Assembly: GCF_047663525.1 (NCBI RefSeq)
Contig: NC_092621.1
Location: 11,033,501-11,097,500, forward strand
Direction: 5' to 3'
DNA from: Anas platyrhynchos
Lineage: Eukaryota > Chordata > Aves > Anseriformes > Anatidae
Length of the DNA stretch: 64,000 nucleotides
The stretch's first letter is position 1. Each line of letters starts with the position of its first letter. Below, piece after piece: positions 12,081-24,231 of the stretch. The position numbers and the translations under genes were made by a program. The notes beneath the pieces were generated by a model that saw nothing but the letters and a program-made list of their open reading frames with translations, was not told where the DNA came from and searched no databases.

Positions 12081-13631
12081 ATTTCCATTTGATGTGGACC
12101 ATACAACCTTAAGCCATTTCCATCCACCATATATCAATGGTGAACTCACCCTGCCAACACAACCTGCTTCAAAGACCTCCACCAAGAGCCACATTAGCAT
12201 TTGGGCTTAAACAAGACAAATGCAGAGAAGTAAGCTGTTTTCCCTTACCAGGCACTGCAGCAGACAGACATCACCTGTGCCAAACACCCTCCTCCACACT
12301 CCTGCATTCCAGGAACCATATATATCCAACAGCCCCAGGACTTTATTCGCATCTGCCAACCTCTCACACAAGATGCAGCCAGCTAGGTCATTGTCTGAGA
12401 TGCTGTCAGTGACTGCAGGGCCAGAGGGAGGTCAGAGCACAGGCTGCACAATGTGTACTGTGCCCTGCCCAGCCACAGCCTCGTCCCACGGCTCCTCTCC
12501 AGCCATGCAACCACATCCAGCTCTTTGGGGGAAAAAGGCTGTGCTGAGACCTGTCGCAGAGTATTGTGCCATATAACATCTTGAAAGCATTGGGATTTTG
12601 GTACAGAGGTCAGGGAATGCTTGAATTTGGCATCCTCCCTCTTCCCCAGTCAACTACGGCCAAGAATGCTTCCGAGGACTTTCTGCTGGAAGTCAGAGCT
12701 GTTGATTCACACTCAAACTACCTGTGGAAATATGGCATATGGCTTGACTTCTTGCTGAAAGTAAATCCCTGTCTAGCTAGGGCCTCTTTGGCAAAAGCAG
12801 GCACTGCTATGTACTGGCCCAGACTGTAGCCTTACTTTAAAAGGAATGATATTAATTCAAATATATGCACTTAATCTCAGGTTTAACAGACACAGCTCAG
12901 GTTTCCGAGATACCTGCTTATGAACATCTAGGACAGAGCTGCGCCTTACAAAGAGAGTTGAAATGAATCCTTCCAATATAACTGAGCAGGTGACTGCTTA
13001 CAGCACTGACCAGATAAAGAGAATGTGTTGTTTCAGTTACTAACAAGCTTACTTTTAGCTTGTCTGATGCTTTCAAAGTGAGATGAATCTCCCAGACCCC
13101 CTTCCATTGGAGGCAACAGTGATTATGTGTTCGTCTATTTATTGCCAGGAAGTAGCTAAGTAACAAACACACAGAAACTATGCATGAAAAAGCAAATACA
13201 GCATTAATAACTATCGAATTATTGCTTGAGAATGGACAATAGGATATCCAGTTGCAATCCTTTCCAATAATAACATAAAGCCAAGGTCAAACTTTTTGGA
13301 TCTCGGCTATACTGGCATTTATTCCTACAAGGAAACGGGGGGGAAAAAAAAAAAAATGTTGACTGAGGTTCCCACAGACCTTAAAAAGCAGAAACATCTG
13401 TTACTGCTATGAACAGCTTGTATGCTGAGTTCAGCAGGAGAAAGTCCAGCAGCAAGGCCAGGTCTCTGCTTACCAGTACATGCCTCTGTGCTCAATGGGA
13501 AATGATCAGAGACAGTTTCAAGGGACATATCAATAATTCAAAACAGCCAGAGCAAGCATAAACAAATCAGAATTAGTGCTCTTTTCTTTCTCCTGCCAGC
13601 AAGACTGGAAGATGTTACAGATGCATAATGT
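12081..13631. other. Spacer between inverted-repeat arms, no gene recognised
   Basis: A 1551-bp spacer with short overlapping open frames only; the longest is about 118 codons (12220-12576) and has no recognisable domain. No transposase-like coding remnant was seen. An A-rich run with preceding Gs lies at about 13338-13358. Confidence 0.5.
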
Positions 13632-13711
13632 GCAGTCTTGAGCATCTATGTCAGATCTGTCCCCAGCTGATGAGTTGCTCCACATTGTGCATTTGGTTTG
13701 CTTTTTAACAA
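13632..13711 (-). repeat. Inverted repeat, right arm (80 bp)
   Basis: Reverse complement of 12001-12080 with four substitutions. If transcribed through, the two arms could fold into a long hairpin with a 1.55-kb loop. Confidence 0.95.
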
Positions 13712-15449
13712 ACAGTTTTGAGCTGAAACACTGAGCAGAAATTCCAGAGAAGTGAGTCTTGTTCTCAGCAATACAACCTTCTATGTGGCTAGGGAAAACT
13801 ACAAGTTCTCATGGACTCAATTTTTCTGTTTGAGAAATGAATCCCCACTTCAGTGATCCCCTACTCACTCATTTCCCAATGATGTTTTATGCTTTGTGTT
13901 TGTGATTTTAATTCATGTTTGTTGAAATACATATATATTTTAATATATGATGACATAAAAATGTTAGAGATGCTGCTTTGTTATTACACTGATGTAAAGC
14001 GTGACCAGTAAAACTATTGGAACTTCTTTTCTAAGCAAAACCTCTTGGCAAAGCAGAGATCATTGACAGGGACTGAACTGCATGACCATAAGCAATTGTG
14101 CTGCGAGTAGCATGGGTAAACATCCACAAAGAAACTCCTGCTTCTATTTGGAAAGCATCAAGCTGCATCAAGGCTGTAGCAACCACGAGTCCAGAAAGGA
14201 AATGATGATGACCTGGCATGTCAGACTGCTTAATCTTTCAAATATTGTATGTGGGAAGCCTCAGAGAAGTAGTCCTGTCAAAGGAAAGAACCTCTGTATG
14301 CCAGATTTCCCTGTAAAAACAGATTTCCAGATACCACACTTTATTTTGCTTAGCATTATTATATAAAACCCTTCCAATAGTGTGCAGAGATAAAAAGCAA
14401 AAGGAAATGAAGTCAAGACTTCTGGACCTGAAGGAGTGAATCTTGGCCCCGCTTTCTCCTTCCTTTTGTGCTGGCATCAGTGTGGAGCTGCTCTTTGCCT
14501 CCTCATATACAGCAGCACAAGGAGACCCCAGCCCAGTGTCCAGGGAGAACTGGCTGAGGAACCTGGAAGAAAAGAGCTTTAGAAGAACATGATTGTTGGA
14601 GCTTAGATTTATTCCTTCATTTAATTATTGCTGTTATGAAAATACACAGAATCATAAATGGACGTTTTTTAAAATTATTGTTAACATAGAAAAGGACTGG
14701 AATTAAAAATAAGAGTGCAATGATACAGGACTTACAGTTCAGAGCCATACCATAGTATTTATGAAGACACAGGGTTAAGCACAAACACACCAAGAAACAG
14801 TGCCACAAATACACACAGTCTGACAAGCATTTCTTTAAGCAGCAATCCCATTGTATGAAACTTCCTTCACCCCACTCCTTTTTTTTTTTTTTTTTTTTTT
14901 TTTTCTTCATTTGCTGGGTTAAGCGCTCCTTGGATCCTCCAACCTACCTGGTCCAAACCCATAGAATTGAAGGTAAGTTCAGTTCTGCAGGCCAACTGCA
15001 AGGGGCACTCCAAGAGAGCAATCTGCATACACCCCCATGCCCCCATGCCCAGCACTGCTTAACAACTCTTTCTAAAACTGTGCAAAGACAAAGACTTAAA
15101 ACCACTGCCAAGTGGTCCAGAGCCACTTAAATTCACAAAGATTTGGATTAGTCCTCTCTAAAGTAAGTTAACCTGTTGACTTTCGAAACTGTTGCTCTCC
15201 TTCAGGCAACATACGGTTTTTCCATTGCCCTAAAACAACCAGTTGGCATAGTGTGGAGTTAGAAGGGAAAGAAGGGTGAAAAAGGAGAGTTGCTTAAGCA
15301 TCCAGAATGCTGTAAAGGCTGTGTTGTAGCCCAGAGTGTTGCTCTTACCACATGAAGTTAGGATTATATGTTGCGTTCCTCCAGGTGTGGCATAAAGGTG
15401 TTTTTCAAGATGCTAGCTGAACACTGTAGAGCTGTACGTAGCTGAGGTT
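13712..15449. other. Non-coding stretch, no gene recognised
   Basis: AT-rich DNA with a T26 tract at 14879-14904. The bases after the T tract could be the 3' end of a - strand retrocopy, but I recognise no parent gene. The other open frames are short. Confidence 0.5.
14879..14904. repeat. Poly-T tract (T26)
   Basis: Uninterrupted run of 26 T. It generates a false poly-Phe/poly-Lys open frame on either strand. Confidence 0.95.
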
Positions 15450-15866
15450 CTGGACTGTTGTGGAGCTAGCAGTTGGGTATGACACAGTTGAGAACCTCTG
15501 GGTAAGGATTAAGGACCAAGCAAATAAAGTGGATGTCATGGTGGTTGTCTACTACAGGACACTAAACCAAGATGATAACATTATTGAATTATTCTTAAAA
15601 TAAGAGATACCTCTAAACCAGCTGCCTTGTCCTTATGGATGACTTCAACCTGCCAGATATGAACTGGGAGTACTACAATATGATACAAACAGGTCCATGA
15701 GATTACTAAAACACCTTGATGATAACTTCTTGGTACAGGTACTAAGGGAGATGACCAGGAAAGGTTCCCTCCTAGATTTGTTGCTTGTAAACAGAAAAGA
15801 TCTCGCAGGTGAAGTGGCAAGTAGGGGCCACCTTGGGCATAGTGACTATGAAGCAATCAAGTTAGC
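15450..15866 (+). mobile_element. CR1 fragment, endonuclease region, degraded
   Basis: This aligns over its whole length with the endonuclease part of the CR1 at about 5915-6330. Shared phrases include GAACCTCTGGGTAAGGAT, the GACTTCAACCTGCCAGA motif (metal-binding Asp-Phe-Asn), GATGATAACTTCTTGGT and GGGCATAGTGACTATGAAGC. It carries stops and small indels. It has no CR1 3' tail: similarity stops abruptly at about 15866, where antisense retroviral sequence takes over, so its 3' part has been deleted or displaced. Confidence 0.9.
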
Positions 15867-15899
15867 AGAGTTTAACAGTCCATTATATTGTTCAATTTT

Positions 15900-16300
15900 C
15901 CCAGAGGCTGATGCATGATGAGTGAGTATATCACATCCCCTAATGCCACATTCTTTGGCCCATGTGCCTATGAGGTTGTTTTGGAAATCAGTCCCATTAC
16001 CTGACTCCATTCTTTCCAGAGTACCATATCAACATAGCTCTTGTTTTCAAGGCCCAGGATAATGTTCCAGGCAATAGTATGGAGCACAGGATATATTTCC
16101 AGCTATCCAATGGTTGCTTCTGCCATTGTAAGCACACGGCACTTGCCCTGGCAGGTTTGTGTGAGCATGACATAATCAATCTGCCAGGCCTCCCTGTATT
16201 TAGATTTCAGCCACCATTCTCTGTACCAGAGAGGCTTTAACTGCTTGGCTTAATTGCAGCACATTTTTCACAATTATGGACAACCTGTGTGGTATTGTCC
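15900..16300 (-). pseudogene. Integrase-region remnant of ERVL-like pol
   Basis: In the - strand frames, short open segments separated by stops resemble the integrase core of ERVL-type pol, including the Trp-Gln-Ile-Asp-Tyr-like start of the core near 16170-16190. The order relative to the reverse transcriptase remnant at higher coordinates is correct for a - strand pol gene. The coding sequence is interrupted and cannot be functional. Confidence 0.65.
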
Positions 16301-17139
16301 ATGGTCAGGTCCATCCCTTGATCATGAGCCTACCTATACGTTGCATATCTTCCTTGGTGGTCTGAGGTTCATGGGCCCATCGAGCTATAGATGATTCACC
16401 CTTATGCTGCCAGTCTAGGTTCACCTGAGCCATTTCAATCAGAGCATCCTGATCCACTTGCTGGTTGTTTTGATGTTCTTCAGTGGTTTGACAGTTTGGT
16501 ACATGATCATCTACATGGTGTACTTGTACAACCAGATTCTCTACCCAGGCAGCAATATATTTTCACCATGTGGCAGCCCAGACGGGTTTGCGTTTGGGCC
16601 ATCAATTGCTCTGCTTCTGTTACTGTAACCACCGCCACAGGACATTTGCCACCATTCATGAGTCAGCACAGAGATAGAGCAGTGGCCACTTTTCCTGTTC
16701 AACAATATCTAAGTAGAGGTGGACAGCCTTCACTTTTGCAAGTTCTTCAGCAGTTTCTTCTCCTTCAGCAGTTTCTGCAGCTTGTGTAGGACTACACAGA
16801 GCAGCCTTCCAACTCTGATGCTTTCTCACAATATGACAGCACCAACCGTGAACAGGGCATATTGCTTCCCATTTCCTGGTAATTTATTATACAGAAGGCC
16901 TCTTCAGCATGCATCACATCCTCCTCTGGTGATATTATGAAGTCCTTGACCTCTGACCAGTCCTTAATGACTATGAAGACTCCTAGGCAACTGGGGTTTC
17001 CTATTTAAGCCCGTTGTGTGATCAGTGCAACTAGAAGGGACCCTTCCATTGAGTATCCAGTTTGACTTGTAGCAAAACCAGCTTTCAGAAGAATTTGGAT
17101 TATTGTCTTCACTTTCTCAAAAAGTACTTCTTCTGTGTT

Positions 17140-17500
17140 GCCCCACAAAATGTCTATGTACTGCAGATCTTCATGAATTTCCCCGTTACAATACAGTCTG
17201 GATCCGTCTACGACAAATAGTACACTGTGTTTTCTCCCTTTAGGAAGTCTATTCCAAGTGTACTAGATATCCCTCCAAGGGAAAGGAAACTGTGTCCTGC
17301 AAACTGCTGCCAAAAGGATGGAGAAAAAAGTATTACTGATATCAGTTGTGGTGTATCTCTTGGCTGACTTTGATTCCAGGTCATACTGAAGTTCTAGCAT
17401 GTCTGACATGGCAGTCATTGTTGGCATGAACTCATTCAGGCCACAATAGTCCACTGGTAGCCTTCATTCCCCATTAGACGTTTTTAATGGCCAAATAGGA
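17140..17500 (-). pseudogene. Reverse transcriptase remnant of ERVL-like pol
   Basis: A 63-codon open segment (17263-17454) carries an RT-type DYxGLNE motif near its start and a TDIxxxFFSILL block (motif A region). Downstream on the same strand, at 17149-17160, lies the position of the catalytic Y-x-D-D box, which reads Tyr-Ile-Asp-Ile, so the second aspartate is not conserved. Frameshifts and stops separate the blocks. Inactive. Confidence 0.75.
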
Positions 17501-19112
17501 CTATTAAAGGGTGAGTACGTCTGGCTAATCACTCCCTGGTTCTCCAGTCAGCACAGTCAGCTCAAGGATAGTAATCAAGGAGTATCACTGCAATATAGGT
17601 GCCTGTGCACAGCTGTGCTAGCAATTGGCACCTGCTGCTCTTTGATCCTCAGAAACCCCATGACAGAAGGGTCCTCCGAGACACTGGACAAGGCAGAGAG
17701 CTCTTTAATGCCCCCCCATCTCCAAGGCAGCTATGCCAAAAGCCCACCAGTACCCCTTTGGATCTTTGAATTACCCTCTCCTAATGTAGTCTATGCCAAG
17801 GATGCTTGGAGCCTCTGGGCCTGGTGCAATGAGGCATTTTTGCCCCTTATTCCCTGTTAGGTTCACTTAATCCTCCAATACAGTAAACTGTAGGGATAAC
17901 CCATCACACCAGCAATAGAATCGAAACTCTTTTTATAGCCTGATGACATTAGGATACTCTGTGCATTGGTGGGTCCAATGGGACAGGCCATCAAATCCGC
18001 ACAGTCCAATAAGCCCAGTTGTCCCTTTCCTCCACTTGGCTGGAGGCAAGACCTCTTTAGTCCTGGTCATAGTATTCATTACTCACTTCTCAGAAATGTG
18101 AATCAGATGTCCCTTCATTAAGATCAGAAGCAAAATCAGCCCTTCTACTCTGTCTGGGTAACTACCCACTGGAAACTGGAGTGTTTTCCTGGCAGAATCC
18201 CTTTGCTATTGTTTTTCCTCTGGTACTCATGCTTGTAGGGTCAAGGTAATTTCCAAGTTCCTCACATCCTCCCTGTGGTCATGCAAGTAAAACCACAGGG
18301 TGGCACGTGGTGTGTACACACTTGAGCAGGAATGCTTACACTAATAACTGAGATACTGGTTTGTATAGGTAAGGGGGAAGATATTCTCCCTTCGAGCTGC
18401 TGAACCAGTTTCTCCACACCAAGACACAGGCCCATAGGGAAGAAGAGAGACTTTCTTTGTACTGACAAAGTTGACCAGACAATTCATCCACTGTATTTCC
18501 AGGTCATTACTGCCAATGTGTTGGCTTATAATGATGGTATGTGCTGTGCAAACTTCTGCCACATGAGTTATGTGCACTTGACTTCATCTGGATCTTTGGA
18601 TAACTGGTCATAGTCCAGGTCATCACAAATCACCTCCAGCACAGCTAATTTCCTCAGGTACTGGATACCCTCCCCCCTCCATGGTGGTCCACTTGCCTGG
18701 GTGACATGCAGCATCTTCCTTGAAGGGATACATTTCCTCTACATCTCACAGAAGTCACCGCCAAAGGCTGAAGGCTTGCTCATTTTCCCATCGCTTTGTC
18801 AATACCCCCTTCCTAGAGAGAGATCCCAGCTACTTGCTTTCCCCCCCAGCTAATTCCAGGCTATTGGCCCCATTATCCCAGCATGGGAACAGCCAGGTGA
18901 CAACATGCCTACCTGGATGATAACCGAAATATTTGTGTGTGCCTCACAGCTTTCTCAGTGGCAGGGATCAATGGGATACTGCCTTGTTCGTCACTTCTGC
19001 CTCTTTCTCACAGTTCTCGTGATGGCCCTACTTCAGAGTAGCCAATCTTACCCACTTATTCCTCTTTTCCCTTCTTCGTAGAAGTTTTTTCCCGTACTAG
19101 ATGAGTTGATTT

Positions 19113-19367
19113 CTACATCCAGTGTTTCTTCTTGACTGTAGGATTGGCTGATACCAACATGAGCTGGTTCTCTGATTTAGCTGCAGCATCTGTTACAGGA
19201 GCTGGATCAGCTCCAGAGGCATTTTCTTCGTCTTGCAGGTGCTGAATAGAATTGAATAGTGCTCTTCGATAGGTGCAGGCCAGACCCCAACACAGTATAA
19301 TGAGTGAGCTGTAAAACTCTGGCATTGCCAGAACAGGGGCATACATTTTAAAAGTTTTTAGGATCAA
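19113..19367 (-). pseudogene. Possible gag-region remnant of the ERVL-like element
   Basis: An 84-codon open segment between the LTR and the pol remnants, where gag is expected. It contains an Asp/Glu/Ala-rich stretch followed by a basic end. The assignment rests on position and on general resemblance to avian ERVL gag; no capsid motif is certain. Confidence 0.4.
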
Positions 19368-19940
19368 GTTCAGTGGTGAATTCCAAAACCATCAGAAGTG
19401 ATAACCATGGTAGATACCTCCACACATCCTCCCACACACCTTGCCACCATAACCACCCTGCCTCAGGGCAGGTCTTTGGGTGGAATTCTTAAGCAGTAGT
19501 TTGACCTTAGACAAATATGGAGACACATACAGGAGACATAGCAGCAGGATCATGCTCATTTGAACATCCCAATATTCAAAACTATCAAGAGCTATTGTAA
19601 CTTACTCAGAGGAGAACAGGTAAACAGTGTACTTAATAGTTTTCATGGGAAGGTTCCTGCCTAAAGGTGATGGCAATACTGAGTACAAATACCAGATTAA
19701 GTTCACAGTGGGTGTAACATGAGTGCATGCTGTACAGATTGGCAAAGCCATTAGGCCAGACCTTAGAGTTGATAAACAACAACAAAAGTATTAAGACAAA
19801 CAAACCTGAGAACAGATAAAACAACACTGTGAATGAATAAACCAATATTGTGACCAGCAACTATTAAACCAATATAATGCATATAACAAGTTTGTTTTAA
19901 CATCCTCTGGTCAGATCTGTTGTTATCACAACCCTTCGTG

Positions 19941-19958
19941 CCTTCGTGTCAGGCACCA
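19941..19958 (-). promoter_or_regulatory. Candidate retroviral primer-binding site
   Basis: On the - strand this reads TGGTGCCTGACACGAAGG, beginning with TGG as expected for a tRNA 3' CCA complement, seven bases downstream of the LTR end. I could not assign the primer tRNA. Confidence 0.45.
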
Positions 19959-19965
19959 AAAGGAA

Positions 19966-20507
19966 TGTTGTGCTTTAACTAGATGTGTGGTGCTGAGCTG
20001 CCTGCCCGTTCACTCACACACACTCCTCCACCAATGGGATTGGGGAGAGAACTGGAAAAAGGTAAACTTGTGGGATGAGATAAAAACAGCCTAATAGGAA
20101 AAAAAAAAAAAAAAAAAGGGGGGGTGGGGAAAATATTAAAATATACAAAACAAATGAGGCACAATGCAAATGCTCACCACCTGGTGACTGAATCACAGCC
20201 AGTCCCTGAGCAACAGCAGCCCCCTCTAGCCAGCTCCCCTAGTTTTACTGTTCAGCATGAGACTACTGTGTGGGACATCCCTTTGTCCAGTCTGGGTCAG
20301 CTGTCCTGGTTCTTTCCCCTCATGGCTCCTGGTGCACCCCCAGCTTCCTTGCTGACAGGACCCTGAGAAACCATTGACTAAGTGCAACCACTGCTCTATA
20401 ACAACTAAAATATTGGTGTGGTATCAGCATTATTCTCATCTTAAATCCAAAACTCAGCACAATACCAGGTACTCAGAAGAAAATTAACTCTATCCTAGCA
20501 GAAACCA
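19966..20507 (-). mobile_element. ERVL-type LTR (single copy, antisense)
   Basis: About 542 bp, bounded by TG...CA when read in either orientation. On the - strand it shows the features I associate with the common avian ERVL LTR: a GAGTTAATTTTCTTC block near its start, GACAGCTGACCCA in the middle, a GGTGGTGAGCATTTGCATTG block, a T-rich stretch (A20 on the + strand at 20099-20118) and an end in GCACAACA. No TATA box was assigned with confidence. Confidence 0.82.
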
Positions 20508-20559
20508 GGAAAGGAGCCCCAGGCATTGTCCTCTATGCACAGTGGCAAGATGCCTGAAA

Positions 20560-21440
20560 TTGACAGCTCTGCAGGAAAACCAAGCAGGCTCCCTGGACAG
20601 GACCAGTACCTGCAAGTCCTGATTGTCTCCAGGACTCATCTTCAGACCCCCAAATCAGGTAGTGGAGCTGAAGAACGGCCCACTATGATATGTTCCTCCT
20701 TCTGGCCACCAGCATGTGGGAACATCATGGGTAAGAACATCCTTCACAAGGAGAGGAGGCTGTCTTGCCATAACAAGGAGCTGCTGTGGCCTCTTAGATT
20801 GTCTGTGGCCCCTGCAACACTTCCCAGCGTGGCCAAAAAAGCACCAAGACCAGCTTTGGTCCAGACCAAGGAAAGTGATGGCAGTTCTGCAAATGGTAGA
20901 CACACAGATTCTGCCCTCAGTGCCAAGAGAAGTACAGGGAAACTGGGCAGGCTCCCAGTACCTGCAGGCCCTGTTGGCCCCCAACCACCTCAGGACTGAC
21001 ATTGAGGATCTAATCCCAACAGTGGAGCTGAAAAGCTTCCAACTGTGGTCTGCTCCTCCACGCAGACCTCTCTGAGAGCTTCCTTTGTCCAGACAATGGG
21101 CTACACTGGTGGGAGGACAAGTCTCAGCAGCCTGTTGGATAGTCCATGGCTCCCCAAGTGCTTCCCACCTTGGGCAACAAGACAGCTTCAAACCTGGCAA
21201 AGCAAGGAGACAGCAGCACTGAAACTGGCCAGCACTTGAACTCTGCCCTCAGTGCACTGCCCAAAAACCCTGGGCCAGAGCTGGCCCTCTGCCACCTTCC
21301 TCAAGCCCAAGCATCTCCTCCAGCTGGAGGAGGTCAAGCAGCAGGAGCTTGTGGTGTCCCTCACCTGCCTCACACAGCTACAGAGTGATCAAGCTCCTTC
21401 TGGGGCCAAAATCAGGTGGGTGTGCTGAGAACTCTGCCAT
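20560..21440. repeat. Degenerate ~330-360-bp tandem array (about 2.5 units)
   Basis: Several landmarks recur at similar spacing: GTACCTGCA at 20606 and 20958, GTGGAGCTGAA at 20662 and 21022, an AT-GTCC/CTG-TGGC block at 20799 and 21139, and GCCCTCAGTG at 20913 and 21245. The implied period is 332-360 bp, with indels. The array sits between the ERVL LTR and a CR1 3' end. It could be a CR1-associated 5' region or an unrelated degenerate satellite. Open frames inside it (up to 181 codons) are not convincing genes. Confidence 0.6.
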
Positions 21441-21464
21441 CATTTAGAACCAAAGGTAGTAAAG

Positions 21465-21833
21465 AGCTCCTCTTCAGCTTAGAGCCTCAGCTGAGGGGAG
21501 GCCTCATGGCAGCCTACAGCTTCTTCACAAGGGGAGCAGAGGGGCAAGTGCTGATCTCTTGTGACAGTGGTAGGGCCAGAGGGAATGCCATAGAGCTGTG
21601 ACAAGGGAGGTTCAGGCTGGACATCAGAAGGTTCTTCTTCTCAAGTGTAGTTGGGCACTGAATAGGCTCCCCAAAACAGTGGCCATGGCACTGAGTCTGC
21701 TGAAGTTCAGTAAGTGTTTGGGCAATGCTCTCAGACATGTTTGATTTTGGGGTGGTTCTTGTAGAGTCAGGAGTTGGACTTGATGACCTTTGTGGGTCCC
21801 TTCCAACTCAGGATATTCTGTGGTTCTATCTAC
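21465..21833 (+). mobile_element. CR1 3' end fragment with ORF2 C-terminus, degraded
   Basis: This starts with the coding region for the C-terminal CR1 block (LFSLE..., then a Leu/Ala-Tyr-Ser-Phe stretch), runs through AGGTTCAGGCTGGACATCAG and ends in GGAGTTGGACTTGATGACCT, GGGTCCCTTCCAACTCAGGA and ATTCTGTGGTTCTAT. It has several stops and differs clearly in sequence from the 5.6-8.5 kb copy, so it belongs to another subfamily or is older. Confidence 0.9.
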
Positions 21834-23071
21834 CTAGGGTAGAAAGGAAAGCTCAGCATGGCCTGATCTGCCTTCTCTATACTGCCTCTCAGAAAAGGAC
21901 TATTAAACGTGTTATTCTCAACAGAAAGCAAATAATGTCTGTATTCACATTGTCACTACAACCATCATGGTCTGAGAAGCGGTTTTCGGACAGCATAAGT
22001 GCAAGCTATGGTTTTACAAAAAACTTGACAGTGTCACTCAGCCTATGGAAACAAAAAAAAATTCCTTGCATAAGAGGTAAAGTCATCACATTCCTACATT
22101 TGGGAAAAGTGTCGGAAAATAAACAAGGTTCCTCAGGGAAAGAAGATATTCAGGTGGGTTTCCAAGATTTGTTTATAGGTAGGAAAGTGCAATCTGGTAA
22201 GGTGGCTGATAAGACTTAGTGGAGCTGACTCATGTGGAACAGTAAAATGCCCTCACAGCCCTGAGCAAGTGAGTGTTAAAAGAGGAAAAGAATCTAGCTA
22301 GAAATTAGTAGAGAAAGAGGCAGCTTCAAAGTGAGCAAAAGGAGCTATCTTCACACAAAGTCTATTTAAACTGAAATGTCATTGTAATGGGAACTCTTAA
22401 TGTTTTGGCTGGATTCAAGAGCATGTTTAATGAATCTATGGAAAAAAAAAATCATCAGGAGTTTCTAAAGACATAGACACCTTCTCTGGCTCAGAAAGCT
22501 CTGAAGTACTACACCACTGGAGCCAGGAGAATATAGCAATGGACTTTTCATTTTAGGCTTGCCTTATTAAATTTTCCCTAAAGAAACTGTTACTGGTCAT
22601 TGATGAAAAGAATAAATGGTTGGAAAGACTATTATCCTGACCAGTTATAGATCTTGATGCATCTATGTGTAAATAAAATGTTATACATGAAACATTTGGC
22701 ATTCCTAGAATAGAGTTGACCAAGAAGTGAGGAAGGTTGTTTCCCAGGGTTCTCAGCCCTGTATCAACACAAGGTTTTCAGGAAACAACTCTGTTCTAGG
22801 AATCTACTTCCATCAGAGACCAAAGCTGAAAGCAAAATTCTTACCCACCCCGCTCGCAACTCCCATTGCAGCAAACAGCCACACATAATCCATGATTAGC
22901 AGTGCCCTTTTTAGAACTCCTCCAAAATCTAAGTAGTCAGCATCATCTGTCCTTCTCATTTCAGTAGGAAACAGAGATATGGAGATATAGTGTACCCTTC
23001 ACCTTGTTCTTTTTTAGGACTCTGATAGAAACCATATTTACAGGCAGTAGCCTCCTTAAGGGAGGAAGAGG

Positions 23072-23097
23072 AAAAAAAAAAAAAAAAAAAAAAAAAA
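23072..23097. repeat. Poly-A tract (A26)
   Basis: Uninterrupted A run following a purine-rich GGGAGGAAGAGG stretch. Confidence 0.95.
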
Positions 23098-24211
23098 GGA
23101 AGAACATTGCCAGGAAAAGAATTGGAAGACCTTCAGAGGCAAGTGCAGAAGTGGCATCATAACTGTTCTCACTCCAGTTGTATGAGAATCATTGCAGCCT
23201 CTAGTTTAGTGTTTTGACTGCAATCTCACAACTATTGGCCAAGAAGATGTGACTTCAGAAACTTAAAGACTGTCCCATTCAGTGCTGCCAACTTTCTCAT
23301 TTTATTGCCTGCTATACCAGACTTAATGTTTCTCGAAGTCCCACATCCGGAACACAAATGATTAGAGACAAGAAGACTAGGATGAAATGCCTTAAGTTTC
23401 CATCTGTTTCATTTCACATACTATGATCTGAGCAGTACCAGCTGCAAGTTTTCTCAAAGAAATTCCCAGTTAGGAAATGCTGACTTCTGAAAATTTAAAC
23501 CCTTCATAGGGCTAACAGTTCTGACAGAAGCTCTCAGACCTAGACTAGAATTGCTGGTCATCAGATAAAAAGGATCCCAAAATAAAGTCACCTGGAAAAT
23601 TGCTTTGAACCATGCACCTGCAGTTACATGATTCTCAATAAATAAGACCAAGATGAAGGTTATTGAAAAAGGCAAAGAGAGAGATCAAATAATTTCATCA
23701 TGCTGGAACTAGGCAATTTTTCCCAGCAGACTTTGAGGAAGCCTGAAGCTAGCAGATACAGTTTATATCTGGACTGAGCCTAATACGTTGATGCTGTATT
23801 GGAACTCAACAGTAGAGCAATAAAGTTATCATGTGCACCTCTGTAAACTTTAGTATTTCCCTCCTTCCCTTCCTCTGAAGTTCTGCCACTGCCAAAACGT
23901 CCTGTTTCTGACAAGTACCAAAGCATTTTTCAAAGGAACTTGCCAACATACAAGTTGTTCTCCATTCTGGATTGCTCTTTTTCAGTACAGTTGATTCCCA
24001 CTTGACCTCTTTCTTTAGAAAATTGTCTCCTCATGAAATGGCATATCCTGGTTCTCACTGACAGAACAAAGGTCAGTGGAAAATAAGAAAGTGGGAGCTT
24101 ACAGAAGTTGTCTGCCTTTCACTCTTTAACACAGCACACTGGAAATTTAAGAACTGCCCGAGATTAAAGTATAGGGCAGGAAGCAAAAAGGCATATTTAT
24201 CTCCCCTAATT

Positions 24212-24231
24212 TCTCTCTCTCTCTCTCTCTT
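24212..24231. repeat. (CT)n short tract
   Basis: Roughly ten CT dinucleotides followed by T-rich sequence. Confidence 0.85.

Larger units (their letters stand above)
15880..20507 (-). mobile_element. ERVL-like endogenous retrovirus fossil, antisense, 5' LTR plus gag-pol remnants
   Basis: Read on the - strand, the order is LTR (20507-19966), primer-binding-site candidate, a gag-like remnant, reverse transcriptase (around 17.1-17.5 kb) and integrase-like sequence (about 16.4-15.9 kb). This order fits a class III (ERVL) provirus. The coding parts are broken by many stops and frameshifts. No second LTR is visible at the low-coordinate end; the element stops where the CR1 fragment begins, so the 3' part is missing. 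The family call rests on recognising the LTR type and the RT and integrase character. No env gene was seen, which fits ERVL elements, but the truncation prevents a firm statement. It is an old, inactive genomic copy. Confidence 0.8.
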
